NCBI GenBank assembly: GCA_943788815.1 | Contig: CALSRS010000001.1 | Span: 1,487,501 to 1,551,500, forward strand | From: an uncultured Gammaproteobacteria bacterium | GTDB taxonomy: Bacteria > Pseudomonadota > Gammaproteobacteria > Eutrophobiales > Eutrophobiaceae | Direction of reading: 5' to 3' | Length of the DNA stretch: 64,000 nucleotides | Shown: in pieces, positions 9,922 to 20,772 of the stretch | How positions within the stretch are numbered: the stretch's first letter is position 1 | Layout: every line of letters begins with the position of its first letter | The notes under the pieces: model-generated | Seen by the model: only the letters and a program-made list of their open reading frames with translations | What the model was told of the DNA's origin: nothing | Databases searched by the model: none | Program-made: the position numbers and the translations under genes

Positions 9922-11898
9922 ATGCAATACATCAATAAAATTCTAATTACTATTTTCACTCTTACGATATTTGGTCATAGCTATGCAGGAGTAGCGCCTT
10001 ACGCGGATACTGTTATTATCAACGGCGAGGTTATTACTGCTGATTCTAATGATCCCGAGCAAGTTACCATTGCACAGGCTATCGCAATTCAAGGAGATAA
10101 GATCCTGGCGGTAGGCAGTAATGCTGAAATCCAGGCCCTCGTTGCTGACTGGACTGAAGTGATAGACGCCAAAGGAAATACCGTCACACCTGGCTACATC
10201 GATACCCACAATCATATCTATGAAACCTCTACGGGTTTCCCCTGGGTTGTAAATTCAATTCCGGATTTACTGGAAGTCAGGGTCGGTGGCAGCAACCCCG
10301 AAGAGATGGCAACGAATGCCCTCAATGCAATAGGCGCCAGGGCCAGACAAATACCAGAAGGAAAGTGGATACGGATAAATATGCGGCCTCCTCAGGTTGC
10401 GGTACCCATCCTGATAAACAATATTATCAACCGTGACATACTCGATAATATCTCTCCTAATCATCCCGCCTATGTTACTACTCGTGGTGGAACAATACTA
10501 AATAGCAAGGCGCAAGAAGCCTTTGCACATCATTATGGAAATCCATTGCCGGATGATTACTGGATGGATGGGGGACCAGAAAGAGGGTGGTCAGGTGAGT
10601 ACACTGACTTCGGACGTTGTTCCAGCCTTGATCTTATAGGCATGCAAGACCAGGAAACTTTCAATAAATATATTCAGGGTTATTTTGAAGTCATGCAGGC
10701 AAACGCACAGATAGGTGTCACCACCTATAAAAGCCATATTCAGTGTGAATCTGGGTTTAGTGCAACCAACCACATGGATCGCAATGACATGATGCCTATC
10801 CGTATGGCATGGGACCATCGATGGCTGCAACCTTTCTCAAACAGTATCAAGGAATCCTATCGACGTATAGGTGACTGGGTAGGGCACGGCTCTGACATGT
10901 TCTTTAGTACCGGAAGTAGCGTCGGTGGTATTGATGCAGGTGGTGTCGGCTGGTGTACCGCCATGAAGGCCAAGAGTGCAGAAATAAAAGCCCGGGAACA
11001 GTGTCCTCCAGCACCAGAGGGTATTGAATTAAATGCGTGGCAAGGAAGGACGCTTGAAGGTGGTGGTATAGACGGAGGAATTACAGCAAACCGAGGTAGA
11101 CGCACAGAGCATCTTGTAACCTTAGCTGAATTGGCAGCCGAAGGACGCATAAGTAACATACCTGGCTGGCATTCATCAGGAGATGGCGCAACTGAAATAA
11201 TGATGAAGACTTATCGTTCGTACATGAGTGATGAGCGGATCCGTATGCTGCGTACCACTAGCGATCATTGTCACTCAGTAACACCGGAGGAAATAGAAAT
11301 AGCCTCACGGACAGGTCATACCTTTTCTTGTGATGCCACAGAAGTACCCACACAGATCATTAAGGAAGGTTATGGTGAAGAATATTTAACCTGGAATGCA
11401 CCTCTTGCCAGTATGATAAATGCGGGTGTCAATGCCGTCATCAGTCAGTTTGGGATTGAAAGTGGATTGCGAGATTCCCCATTTGAGGATGGCGTCATGT
11501 GGCTGACGCGTAAAATAAATGGCGAAACCTGGGGTGTGCCTGAAGAAGCTATACCCGACAAGATGTCACTGATGTTGATGATGACCCGGCGCGCTGCCTA
11601 TCCCATTTGGAAAGAAAACGCATTGGGATCCATAGAGCCCGGAAAGTTTGCAGACATCGTAATATTAAATGGCAACTACATGGACACATCCAATGAAGAA
11701 CTTGATCAACTGACTTCTATCCTGACCTTGATAAGCGGAAAGGCTGCATATGAAGCACCTGAGTTACGCGGTAATACTTTTCGATTCAATACTGATAGTG
11801 CTGATTGGACAATTAACATGGTAACGCCAACATCAATATGGCGATGGACAGATGTGCCCGCAGTCCCGCCGTTTCTCAATGGTGCAAATGGTTATTAA
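9922..11898 (+). CDS. YtcJ-like exported amidohydrolase
   Basis: 658 aa; signal peptide, YIDTHNHIYE, SIEPGKFADIVILNGNY; paralog of 7485-9503. Confidence 0.88.
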   Translation: MQYINKILITIFTLTIFGHSYAGVAPYADTVIINGEVITADSNDPEQVTIAQAIAIQGDKILAVGSNAEIQALVADWTEVIDAKGNTVTPGYIDTHNHIYETSTGFPWVVNSIPDLLEVRVGGSNPEEMATNALNAIGARARQIPEGKWIRINMRPPQVAVPILINNIINRDILDNISPNHPAYVTTRGGTILNSKAQEAFAHHYGNPLPDDYWMDGGPERGWSGEYTDFGRCSSLDLIGMQDQETFNKYIQGYFEVMQANAQIGVTTYKSHIQCESGFSATNHMDRNDMMPIRMAWDHRWLQPFSNSIKESYRRIGDWVGHGSDMFFSTGSSVGGIDAGGVGWCTAMKAKSAEIKAREQCPPAPEGIELNAWQGRTLEGGGIDGGITANRGRRTEHLVTLAELAAEGRISNIPGWHSSGDGATEIMMKTYRSYMSDERIRMLRTTSDHCHSVTPEEIEIASRTGHTFSCDATEVPTQIIKEGYGEEYLTWNAPLASMINAGVNAVISQFGIESGLRDSPFEDGVMWLTRKINGETWGVPEEAIPDKMSLMLMMTRRAAYPIWKENALGSIEPGKFADIVILNGNYMDTSNEELDQLTSILTLISGKAAYEAPELRGNTFRFNTDSADWTINMVTPTSIWRWTDVPAVPPFLNGANGY

Positions 11899-11911
11899 TT
11901 TGATCTGGAAT

Positions 11912-11944
11912 ATCACACCCGGTACAACCGGGTGTGATTTTTTA
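11912..11944. terminator. Putative bidirectional terminator between convergent genes
   Basis: ATCACACCCGG-TACAA-CCGGGTGTGAT followed by TTTTTAAA; lies between the amidohydrolase stop and the convergent gene stop. Confidence 0.78.
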
Positions 11945-12901
11945 AATCATTAGACGGGCAAAAATTAAGGATATCGTCAAAAAAAGACCTAGTAGTATTG
12001 CCGCTGTCTTATCAATATCCCCTATACCAGAATCGGCACCACCAATAAATTGTAACATCCTGTTGACTGAATCTGGCGATTCAGCCCTGACGTATAAACC
12101 CCTATGTGAATCGATTTGTGATAGCTGCATCATAGTATCGACATTAGGGACCGTAAATAACTTGCCACTCATGGGAGTGAAGTGCAAAAATTCACCGAAC
12201 TCACCATACTCTGGGACACCTTCATTTTCCCCAAGCAAACCTGTCTGCAGGGTGACCATGTCAAATGTACCCGCCTCTACTTTTTCTACGGCATATTCCA
12301 GATAAGAATAAGGCAAGGTATCTTCACCATCAGAGATAAGAATGCCAATCTTATGGCTTTTATCTCTTAAGTTCTGGGGTAATGTATTAAAAGAACCTGC
12401 CAGTGAATTGATTGCAGCCTCAATACTTGTGCCGGTGCTGGTGAATAATTCTGGCGAGATCACAAACTCCAGCATTTCTGTAATTTGTGCAATATTACTT
12501 TCCCACCCAAGTATAACCTGAGCTTTTTCTGTAAATCCAATCATGGAAACAATGATATTTTCCTGACGATCTTCCAGCTCCTGGAAGAGTTCAAACAACC
12601 TCTTTCGACCGCGTTCAAATCGTGTTTCATTTTCTTCATTTAAAGATGGCTCTGGAATCGCAAGCATGCTGGGTGAAAGATCAAATGCGATTGAAATTGC
12701 AATGGGGTCTTCATTCAGACTGTAACTATAGTTGGGTCGATCATTTAATGTTGACCAGATAATTAAACCCAATCCAGCTATAACAAGACCCAGGACATAC
12801 TTCGAAGGTTGATTGTAATTTAGATCTTCTGACCTATAGGTTAATACTAGCCAGTATATAACTATCGCCAAACCTGCAACGATTGTAGCTCCAACAATCA
12901 C
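11942..12901 (-). CDS. mxaL: VWA-domain membrane protein, MxaL-like
   Basis: MIDAS motif DLSPSM, N- and C-terminal TM segments; last gene in a MoxR/DUF58/x/VWA/x/VWA array matching mxaRSACKL order. Confidence 0.65.
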   Translation of the reverse strand: MIVGATIVAGLAIVIYWLVLTYRSEDLNYNQPSKYVLGLVIAGLGLIIWSTLNDRPNYSYSLNEDPIAISIAFDLSPSMLAIPEPSLNEENETRFERGRKRLFELFQELEDRQENIIVSMIGFTEKAQVILGWESNIAQITEMLEFVISPELFTSTGTSIEAAINSLAGSFNTLPQNLRDKSHKIGILISDGEDTLPYSYLEYAVEKVEAGTFDMVTLQTGLLGENEGVPEYGEFGEFLHFTPMSGKLFTVPNVDTMMQLSQIDSHRGLYVRAESPDSVNRMLQFIGGADSGIGDIDKTAAILLGLFLTISLIFARLMI

Positions 12902-12916
12902 AACCTTACCTCTTTC

Positions 12917-13834
12917 CTAGAAATTTGGTGGCGCAGATGAAATAACTCCTCTTTCTCCCTCTGCTTCACCAGAGCCATCCCCGGCGACCGGGGCATTCAC
13001 TTCCTGTGAACCTCTATCCAGAGACAACAAGTATTCAAGAAAGAGTTTAGGCTGACCATAGTCAGGATTTCTTCTCAGGCTTTCTTTTAGTGCCTGTATT
13101 GCTTGTTGGTAATAATCAAACTGGCCTTCGGATTGAAATGCATCAAATAACATTCTTGCCTGGGCATAATGGACTACTGCCAGAAACTCATCATCTACCT
13201 TCATATTTTCAAGGTCATTAAATAAAGCATTAGCTGAGCTTCTGTCGCCAACCAATGATAGATACACACCATGATTAAACATTAAGTTCTTCTCTAATGA
13301 ACTACCTCTTTTAAGAAATGCAGCCGTGGGCTGCAGATACAAAGGAGGACTGTCAAGCCTGTCAATTATGGGTTGATACTGATCTGAATATAATATTTTT
13401 AAATCAGATACACCTTTTTTTAATAAGGCCAGGGATTCTTCACCCAGAGGACCCTCTGGTGCATTCAAAGCATCAGTTATTCGAACGAATTCCTCTATTG
13501 TTGCAATCTTATCTTCCAGAAATTCTCCTATAAACCTTTCATATATCTGCACAATCTCTTTTTTGTAATTTTCATCTTGAGATATACGTCTAAGATCACC
13601 AAGATCATTCAATACTTTATTTGTAAAACCATTTGTTGCAACCTCATCAACCAGGTGATCAAGACTCTGATTTGCTGAGTCCAATTGTGGATTGAAATAT
13701 GAATAAAATCCGTAAGCCTGAAACCCGGCAATGATAGTTATTATTCCCAGGGCTCTGAGTAAGCTTGGGGATTTCTCAACAATACCACTACGAAATGAAC
13801 CTGCATCATTCCCCGTGTTATCCGAACTGTTCAT
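12917..13834 (-). CDS. mxaK: MxaK-like membrane-anchored protein (TPR-like C-terminus)
   Basis: One N-terminal TM then helical repeat-like region; lies between the two VWA genes. Confidence 0.55.
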   Translation of the reverse strand: MNSSDNTGNDAGSFRSGIVEKSPSLLRALGIITIIAGFQAYGFYSYFNPQLDSANQSLDHLVDEVATNGFTNKVLNDLGDLRRISQDENYKKEIVQIYERFIGEFLEDKIATIEEFVRITDALNAPEGPLGEESLALLKKGVSDLKILYSDQYQPIIDRLDSPPLYLQPTAAFLKRGSSLEKNLMFNHGVYLSLVGDRSSANALFNDLENMKVDDEFLAVVHYAQARMLFDAFQSEGQFDYYQQAIQALKESLRRNPDYGQPKLFLEYLLSLDRGSQEVNAPVAGDGSGEAEGERGVISSAPPNF

Positions 13835-14880
13835 AAATTGCCTCCCTTAAAATATTTCCGGCCTGTACTCGGATGAAAAAACGTTCCCACTAGAAACAAC
13901 CACAGGATGATTAGAACCTGTGCAGACTGAAGAAACGGCCTGGAAAGGTCTATCCTCTCACGTCTGGTTTCTTCATAACTGTATCCTTCCAGCCTACTTA
14001 TGTCTCTTAGTGTATTTTCCAGATTGCTGGCATCTAGATTTTCTATCGTAACCACATTGCCAACTGTTCTTGCAAAACTTAGAAATTTTTCTACTTCTTC
14101 ATTGGACATATCATTTTCATCTGTTGTAATCCAAAGTAAATAAAATGAAATGCCCATGTTCGCAAGTCTTGTTAATTGCTGTTCAACATCTTTTGTGTAC
14201 GCAGCTTCAGCATCTGTCAACAAAATAACCGCTTTTTTGTTTTGTTGTGGATATCGATCAAACAAGTTCAGACCTGTTTCCATTGCCAAGGCTATGTCCG
14301 TACCCCAATTAACATATTCATCCATAGAAGCAAGTTGCTCCACAACAAAATCAATATTTGCTGTCGGTGCAGACATAGTAAATGCATTATCATTAAAAAA
14401 TATCATGCCTACTCTGTCCTGGGCTTTCCTTTGAGACAGAAAACTCAGCAAGCTTTCTCTCGCCAACTCATACCTTGCCAACATTGGTAGAGAATTCGGG
14501 TCATCTACCGCCGTAGAAAAAGTTCCAGCACGTCGCTCAAACATCAGCTCCAGATCTTCTCTATTCACATTAGTATCATGTCTCATTGAACGTGAGGTAT
14601 CAAAAATCACAAGGAAATCCCTGGCACGCTGATCTACAGTAATGCTTCTTATTACTGTCGGCTTCATCAACACAATAATTATTAGACCGAGGATCAGTAA
14701 AGTAATAATGACCGGCAACTTGTCCAAAATACCTTTATTAGTAACTGTGTTACTTATCAACATCATGTCTGGAAAATGTGCGGGCTTTTTATAAAACCAC
14801 AAACTGATGAAAACAATAGTTGCAATAACACCTAGCCATAATGGCCATATTCGATCAAAGGATATACTTTCCCAATCCAC
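13831..14880 (-). CDS. mxaC: VWA-domain membrane protein, MxaC-like
   Basis: MIDAS FDTSRSM, three TM segments; 4 nt overlap with the next gene. Confidence 0.65.
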   Translation of the reverse strand: MDWESISFDRIWPLWLGVIATIVFISLWFYKKPAHFPDMMLISNTVTNKGILDKLPVIITLLILGLIIIVLMKPTVIRSITVDQRARDFLVIFDTSRSMRHDTNVNREDLELMFERRAGTFSTAVDDPNSLPMLARYELARESLLSFLSQRKAQDRVGMIFFNDNAFTMSAPTANIDFVVEQLASMDEYVNWGTDIALAMETGLNLFDRYPQQNKKAVILLTDAEAAYTKDVEQQLTRLANMGISFYLLWITTDENDMSNEEVEKFLSFARTVGNVVTIENLDASNLENTLRDISRLEGYSYEETRRERIDLSRPFLQSAQVLIILWLFLVGTFFHPSTGRKYFKGGNL

Positions 14881-14893
14881 CAGCCTGATTCTC

Positions 14894-15904
14894 CTAGCCT
14901 CGAGAATTAACGGAAGCTGAAGTTATAGCTGAAAATCGGCTAACATATTCCTGACGTTTTTCTTTATTGATTCCTTCCTGGTTCAGCACATCAATAAAAA
15001 ATTCACGAAATTTCTGGTTCTGATTACCTGCTTTTTGGTCGCTGATCCATTCATAAGGGTTTTCGCCCAGCTCATCCAGGCTGTACCAGGTTGCACTCCG
15101 TCTAAGCAGGTCGGAATACTCCTCGTCTGAAATATTATCACTGGCAGAACTAATCCGATCCAGAATACTCTCCCAGCGTGTATTCATACGGTTTCTGGAT
15201 TCAGTTCTTCGCATCCCATTGCTGTTTGTCAGTAATACTGGAAAGAAACTCACCAAAAGAATCAGGCCACCAGCAAATATAGGCCACATACTCGCTGCTT
15301 CATCTTCAGGCACGCCCATAGACGTTGGATAACCACTGTTCCCCAGGTAAGCAGAAAGTTCGTCCAGACCACCTTCACCCCTGATATCCAGGGCCTGCAT
15401 TACGACGATATGAGATGGAATTGTATTAAACCTGACTGATTTGTTATTAACTACGTTGCCACCACCATCAATTATCTGGTATCCAACAGAAAAAACTGGC
15501 AGCTCATACAACTTATTACCTCTGCAGCTGGTTAACTCTCCTGGACAATCCAACACCTGGAAGTTAAAAGTACTGCGAACAATTGATTTCCCATCAGCCA
15601 GGTTTTCCTGAGTTACCTCAGGTCTATCAATTAAACTAATTCCTTTTTCTGAGCCCCAGCTCCTTTCAAATAATTGTTCATCCAGATTTTCAACAATCAC
15701 TTCGCTTGCAAGAAATTCAGCTTCTATGGTCAGCGATATACTGTCTCCAAGATTAACTGGTTTTTTTCCTGCCTCTGCAATTCCTGAACGAACTATAATA
15801 TAGTCATCCTCATAAACTTCGGGGACATATTCGTAAGCAATCAGGTTTATGGAAAATAACATCAATATAGATAAAACAATTTTCTGTTTTGTAAAAGTCG
15901 CCAT
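14894..15904 (-). CDS. mxaA: MxaA-like exported/membrane protein
   Basis: Signal peptide, beta-rich periplasmic region, one TM and cytoplasmic tail; assigned mainly by position. Confidence 0.55.
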   Translation of the reverse strand: MATFTKQKIVLSILMLFSINLIAYEYVPEVYEDDYIIVRSGIAEAGKKPVNLGDSISLTIEAEFLASEVIVENLDEQLFERSWGSEKGISLIDRPEVTQENLADGKSIVRSTFNFQVLDCPGELTSCRGNKLYELPVFSVGYQIIDGGGNVVNNKSVRFNTIPSHIVVMQALDIRGEGGLDELSAYLGNSGYPTSMGVPEDEAASMWPIFAGGLILLVSFFPVLLTNSNGMRRTESRNRMNTRWESILDRISSASDNISDEEYSDLLRRSATWYSLDELGENPYEWISDQKAGNQNQKFREFFIDVLNQEGINKEKRQEYVSRFSAITSASVNSRG

Positions 15905-15906
15905 AA

Positions 15907-16818
15907 TTAATTTTTCCTACGTCTTCTTATTCTTGCTAATTGTGCTAATTGCGGATAAATGTTTCGTTGATTATTAATAACCATACAATCCATACCAACT
16001 GATCTAAATGTATTCTTTAAGGCCTCTACCCGTTGTTTCTCTTCTAAATTAATTTTTCTTACACGTGACGATGAAAACCAGGTCAGCCTTCTTGTTTGTC
16101 TTTCCGGGTCCCATACCTTCAACATTCCGCCAATCCCAGAACCAACCTCAAAACTTATAATTACCGGTATCAAATTGTGTCGCAAACGGTTTATGACCTG
16201 TTGCAATTTTGCATCGAGGTGAAAATTTTTATTCTGCATAGACACAAAATCCGAAACCAGAAATATTAAATCTGGCACATTTCGACTTACCTTATGCATG
16301 TAGTTTTTCAATACCATTGAAATATCTGTCTCATTGTGCACGACAATATTTGAAAGTGACCCACTTAGTCGATCCATTTGTGTTTTAAGATTTGCAGCTT
16401 TAATCTCGTTATGCAATTCTGAACTGAACAGGATAGTCCTGACCACATCGCCAGCACGCCACAGTGAATAAGTTAATTGCATGATTGCCGCATTTCTTAA
16501 TGAAGATTTAAATGGGATGTCCATTGATGCAGAGGTATCGGCCAGAATTGTTATGGAGGATTGAGCCTCTTCTTCCCACTCTATGACCTGCCTGTCCCCA
16601 GGCGGACTGAATTTATCAATATCTCTGGGATTATCTTCACCTTGCAGGAATTGACGTGTCCGTAGATACCTTAATCCGCTACCTGCTCTCCCCAGTGGGT
16701 GCCGACCTGGTAAAAATTTCAGAGGCGACAACTTTATAGGCATTAACACGCCGAGTGCAAGTAGTGCGTCTCTGTCTATAACAGACGGGTCACGTTTATG
16801 CCGAGGTGTTATATGCAT
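15907..16818 (-). CDS. mxaS: DUF58-family protein, MxaS-like
   Basis: GSGLRYLRTRQFLQGEDNPRDIDKFSPPG and MIDAS-like LADTSASMD; downstream of and overlapping the MoxR ATPase. Confidence 0.7.
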   Translation of the reverse strand: MHITPRHKRDPSVIDRDALLALGVLMPIKLSPLKFLPGRHPLGRAGSGLRYLRTRQFLQGEDNPRDIDKFSPPGDRQVIEWEEEAQSSITILADTSASMDIPFKSSLRNAAIMQLTYSLWRAGDVVRTILFSSELHNEIKAANLKTQMDRLSGSLSNIVVHNETDISMVLKNYMHKVSRNVPDLIFLVSDFVSMQNKNFHLDAKLQQVINRLRHNLIPVIISFEVGSGIGGMLKVWDPERQTRRLTWFSSSRVRKINLEEKQRVEALKNTFRSVGMDCMVINNQRNIYPQLAQLARIRRRRKN

Positions 16819-17815
16819 ACCCTCTTTCAGAAAGAATCATATTAATAACATGGGACATATCAACCGGGTAAGTGGTCTCCAGTCTATGGTTAAGTATTGG
16901 TACCGCAGAAGCAAAAACATCGTATGGAACAACGTGTTTTCTTCCATGAAAAAATGCATGGGCACGTAAAAATGGAGGCCAAAAACTGGTTGTCCTTGAG
17001 CTTGCCCCACCAGCAGGACTAATTACTTCTTTACCAAGCCCTGAATTATCGAAAACATCTGAAGGATATGATGGATCACTCCGTCTAGTTGCAACTGTAA
17101 TCGCATTCATCAGGTGAACTATTGAATCTGATATTTCAATTTCGTTCTGGATCATGTCCTGAATTTCAGCAAACTCATAGCGAGAAATAACAGGACTGAT
17201 ATTTTTCAGGTTCTCCTGCAAAGAAGCCTTTGCCTCACGTGCAATCTGGAATTCAATTTCACGAGGTGAGAATGTCCATTCAATCTTTACCATGAACCTT
17301 TGTTTAGCAGCGGCATCCAGTTCCCAGGTACCTTCGTGTGATAAAGGGTTTTGTGTTGCAATAACATGGAACGGTTGAGGTAATTTATGTGAGCTACTCC
17401 CGATAGTAACCTGATGTTCCTGCATGGCTTCCAGTAATGCGGACTGGGTCCTGGGGTCAGTTCTGTTTAATTCATCAAACAAAACGATATTGTTAAATAT
17501 TGGTCCTTTTAAAAGTTCAAATCGATCCGCACCTTCTGATGCAATTTCTGCACCCAGCAAATCTGAAGGCTTCAAGGTAGGTTGACCCGATATCCTGCCT
17601 GCCGACATGCCATCGATCGATGCTGCCAGTGTTGTAGATAAAAGTGTCTTTCCCTCGCCTGGGACTGATTCCAGAAGCACGTGGCCTTTTGCCATTAATG
17701 TAATCACCAGGAGATCAACCCCCGTTTCGTGCCCTTTGACTACCTTTCCAAGGTTATCTCTTAAATCATGGGTTAATTTAACTGCACTATCAAAGTCCAT
17801 ACTATTCTCTCTCAT
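16796..17815 (-). CDS. mxaR: MoxR-family AAA+ ATPase, MxaR-like
   Basis: LLESVPGEGKTLLSTTLA Walker A, NIVLFDELNRTDPRTQSALLEAMQE Walker B, FHVIATQNPLSHEGTWELDAAAKQRFM. Confidence 0.8.
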   Translation of the reverse strand: MRENSMDFDSAVKLTHDLRDNLGKVVKGHETGVDLLVITLMAKGHVLLESVPGEGKTLLSTTLAASIDGMSAGRISGQPTLKPSDLLGAEIASEGADRFELLKGPIFNNIVLFDELNRTDPRTQSALLEAMQEHQVTIGSSSHKLPQPFHVIATQNPLSHEGTWELDAAAKQRFMVKIEWTFSPREIEFQIAREAKASLQENLKNISPVISRYEFAEIQDMIQNEIEISDSIVHLMNAITVATRRSDPSYPSDVFDNSGLGKEVISPAGGASSRTTSFWPPFLRAHAFFHGRKHVVPYDVFASAVPILNHRLETTYPVDMSHVINMILSERGYAYNTSA

Positions 17816-18338
17816 AGCTAAAATTTAGAATTTTACTTATGTCGTGGATATTGTCAGGTATTGTAATTTTTTTGTGTAATTTTTTTGATTAAATAATGAA
17901 ACGTAAATAATTACACGTATTATTCATGCTTACATTCAGAATAGTGATCAGGCCAGATTTTTTAAATTAGTATATTTAAACCTGATCAACAAGAACCAAA
18001 AACTTCCTCCCCCCGTACCTGATTTGATGGAATATTTATCATCGTGATTACAATATAATTGAATTCACCAGGAAAACCACAAATAGATTTATAGATATCT
18101 TACCAGTAAAAAAATGGGAAGAAATTAAGAAATATTAACCAGAATTCTCGTAAAACTATCTACGGTTTCGTCCTGCATAGTACAATTTTACGGATCAGAA
18201 GGCAATTATCAGAAATCGATATAAGCTATTGTAATATATAATTTTTAACCGATTGAATGTGCAATAAATTCGAAAGTTTTTATGATCAGGTATTCATATC
18301 CCAAATCATAGAATTTGAATTCTGAAAATAGCATTTTA

Positions 18339-19682
18339 TTAGCTTATGATTATTGGTTCCAGCTTTCTTCTTCCCAACCTTTGTGCGCCATTTTCAGTAA
18401 TTAATACGCCATCTCCGATCTGTGTACTGGGTGTTTCAAGACCTGGTATAGGTACACGAGGCTTAATGGAGAACACCATTCCCGGTTCAATAACCAGATC
18501 ACTATTTTCGTCATCACGTGACCATCCCATCCTGGGCCCATCTCCCAAAGCGCCACCAGTGTGAAACACCACACCTACATAAGGTTTACCACCAACCTTT
18601 GCAATACGCTTGTCGACTTCTTCTTTGTAAAAAAGACTGTAGTCAGCAAATGTCCTGCCCGGTTTTGCCCAGTCAAGCAGTGATTCAAATAATTCCATGT
18701 TATATCGGAAGGTGGATTCCCAATTTGCTGGTTCTGGACGACCAACACACATAGTCTGATTGACCTGCAGGTTATAACCTAATACCTGAGCAGAAAGGGT
18801 CTCACTTAAAATTTGTCCTGATTGAATAATCTCGTTTAGTGGTTTTCCATTTGCGGTATTTCCCTCTGCACCTGCACGAATAGTAATCCTTCCGGGTTGT
18901 TCTCCGGATGCATCCAGATAAGCCTTTGCAATAGCGAACCAAACATCTCTTTGTGGCACGCCAGGCGCCGCTGTCTCCACCGACGCTTTTATTCCCAGCT
19001 CTGCTATCCTGTTGGACAAACGTAATGCCTGAATTTCCTCTGGACCACGGGATAATTTTATCCGCATTAATAGATCCGAGGCTGATTCAAACCTAATCCT
19101 CGGAAATTCCTGCTTCAGGCGATTGATCGTTGTATAACTCGCGCCACCTTCATCGTTTCTTAATGTTCCTGACAGATTTCCGACGCCAATGCGGCCACTG
19201 CTTATCCCTGCTTTTTTAATAGCATTAATAATCAGTTCAGAACGATTGAGCTAACCAATATCAACTTCAATATCACCCTGCATGAATCCTTCTATTTCAT
19301 CGTCTTCATCACCATACCTGTAGATGGCTGTAGGTTTACCGGATTGAGGAAAGACCACCCAGTCAGGACCCGATTCTGTCAGCCACTTCACATCCGCGTT
19401 TCCTTCGGGTCGCATAGGAACTAGCAAGGCATCAAAATCATATCGACTCATCCACTCTCTGCATTTTTTCCAACGTCTGCGCATCTCATTTAGCGAAAAG
19501 CCTTTAGGCATATTGTCTGGCGTTAATTCATCTATCCCTGAAATGTCCAGTGTGCTCCTGGCAACTGATTCTGCGCTGGTCGAATTTGAATAAATAGAAA
19601 GGCCAGTCGAAACTGAAACCGCGGCTGATGAAATTATAAAATCCCGTCTTTTAATATTATGTGAGTCATGGCTAGAAGACAT
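18339..19682 (-). pseudogene. Tat-exported M24-family (Xaa-Pro-type) metallopeptidase interrupted by one in-frame TAG
   Basis: ORFs 19251-19682 (Tat-like KRRDFIISSAA signal) and 18339-19067 are in the same frame. Readthrough of the TAG at 19251-19253 gives ...QGDIEVDIG*LNRSELIINAIKKAGISSGRIGVGNLSG...MRIKLSRGPEEIQALRLSNRIAELG..., a continuous M24 domain. Confidence 0.8.
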
Positions 19683-19731
19683 TTTGTTTCTCCAGTAGTT
19701 TTTTTAGATTACATCGAGTAACTCACCTTAA

Positions 19732-20772
19732 TCATTGAATACGAAAAACTATATAACCGTTCCTCTGTTCGAATGATGCAGTTTGGGCTTCAGGCGGCAT
19801 AATCGGAGTTAAATCAATACCAAGTATTTGACCTCGGTACACTTCTCGCTGAATATCAGGGTCATTGGGATCCAATGGCATTCCATCCATAAAAATTCCT
19901 TCAATACGATATTGAAATTTTGCAGGGCCGGTTCGCTCAAGTTGCCCTACCGTCAGCAGATTATAACTATCTCTGGATGATCGGATTTTGGCAGAAAAAT
20001 TTACATGATCTGCTCGTATATAAAATTTTGCATCTTCAATAAATGGAAATCCATCGCCACCAACCAGTGCATTCAATACTTCTTCTTGTAATAACCATGC
20101 ACCACTAAACTCTTCAGACTGGTTGAGCACTTCGCCTATGCCTAATCCTGTGATCTTTGTCTGGGCCCAATTGAAAAACAGAGTGAATGTTGTACCACGT
20201 AGCACTTCCCAGTCTTCAGCAATGCGATAAGCAATATAAGGTTCTGCGAAGGGGGATACAAGGCCGCCTGGTATTCTTGACATTCTTTCATCACGAGCCT
20301 GGGACGCTATCTTGAACGGCTCAAGTAAAGAGGCATAACGTCTTAAGGAATCCTCCTTGCCTTGTAATTGCTCGTAGGATTCTGATAGTTCTGTAAGTGA
20401 CTCCAGATCTTCGCTCAAGCGTTTTTGCATTAGTTCCGTGCTTGCCAGTACATCAATGGGATCCTGTGCCCCAGCCCAAAGCGCGCCAATTGCACTACCT
20501 GCATAGACATCATAAAACCGCATTCTTCTAACTGCAGTATCTGCCTGGTTATAGTATTCCGCCCTGGCCTGTTCCACTTCTGGCTCCAGCCGAGTAATTC
20601 TTTCACCCACACTATCCAGTTGTTGTTGTAGCAAGCGAGTACCGGCAGAAGGTTCATCCATGTCCTGGACAAAATATGCAAATACACCTGAGAGATGTGC
20701 AAATACTGGAGGTGCCGATGCTGCAAGCAAGATAAGAAAAACCAGAAATAATTTTGGAATAGACTTAATCAT
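19732..20772 (-). CDS. Exported coiled-coil protein with EnvC/PcsB-like helical N-terminus and uncharacterised C-terminal domain
   Basis: Signal peptide; long helical segment with ...LQQQLDSVGERITRLEPEVEQ...GALWAGAQDPIDVLASTELMQKRLSEDLESLTELSESYEQLQGKEDSL...; no LytM or CHAP motif in the C-terminus. Overlaps the FtsX-like gene by 4 nt. Confidence 0.6.
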   Translation of the reverse strand: MIKSIPKLFLVFLILLAASAPPVFAHLSGVFAYFVQDMDEPSAGTRLLQQQLDSVGERITRLEPEVEQARAEYYNQADTAVRRMRFYDVYAGSAIGALWAGAQDPIDVLASTELMQKRLSEDLESLTELSESYEQLQGKEDSLRRYASLLEPFKIASQARDERMSRIPGGLVSPFAEPYIAYRIAEDWEVLRGTTFTLFFNWAQTKITGLGIGEVLNQSEEFSGAWLLQEEVLNALVGGDGFPFIEDAKFYIRADHVNFSAKIRSSRDSYNLLTVGQLERTGPAKFQYRIEGIFMDGMPLDPNDPDIQREVYRGQILGIDLTPIMPPEAQTASFEQRNGYIVFRIQ

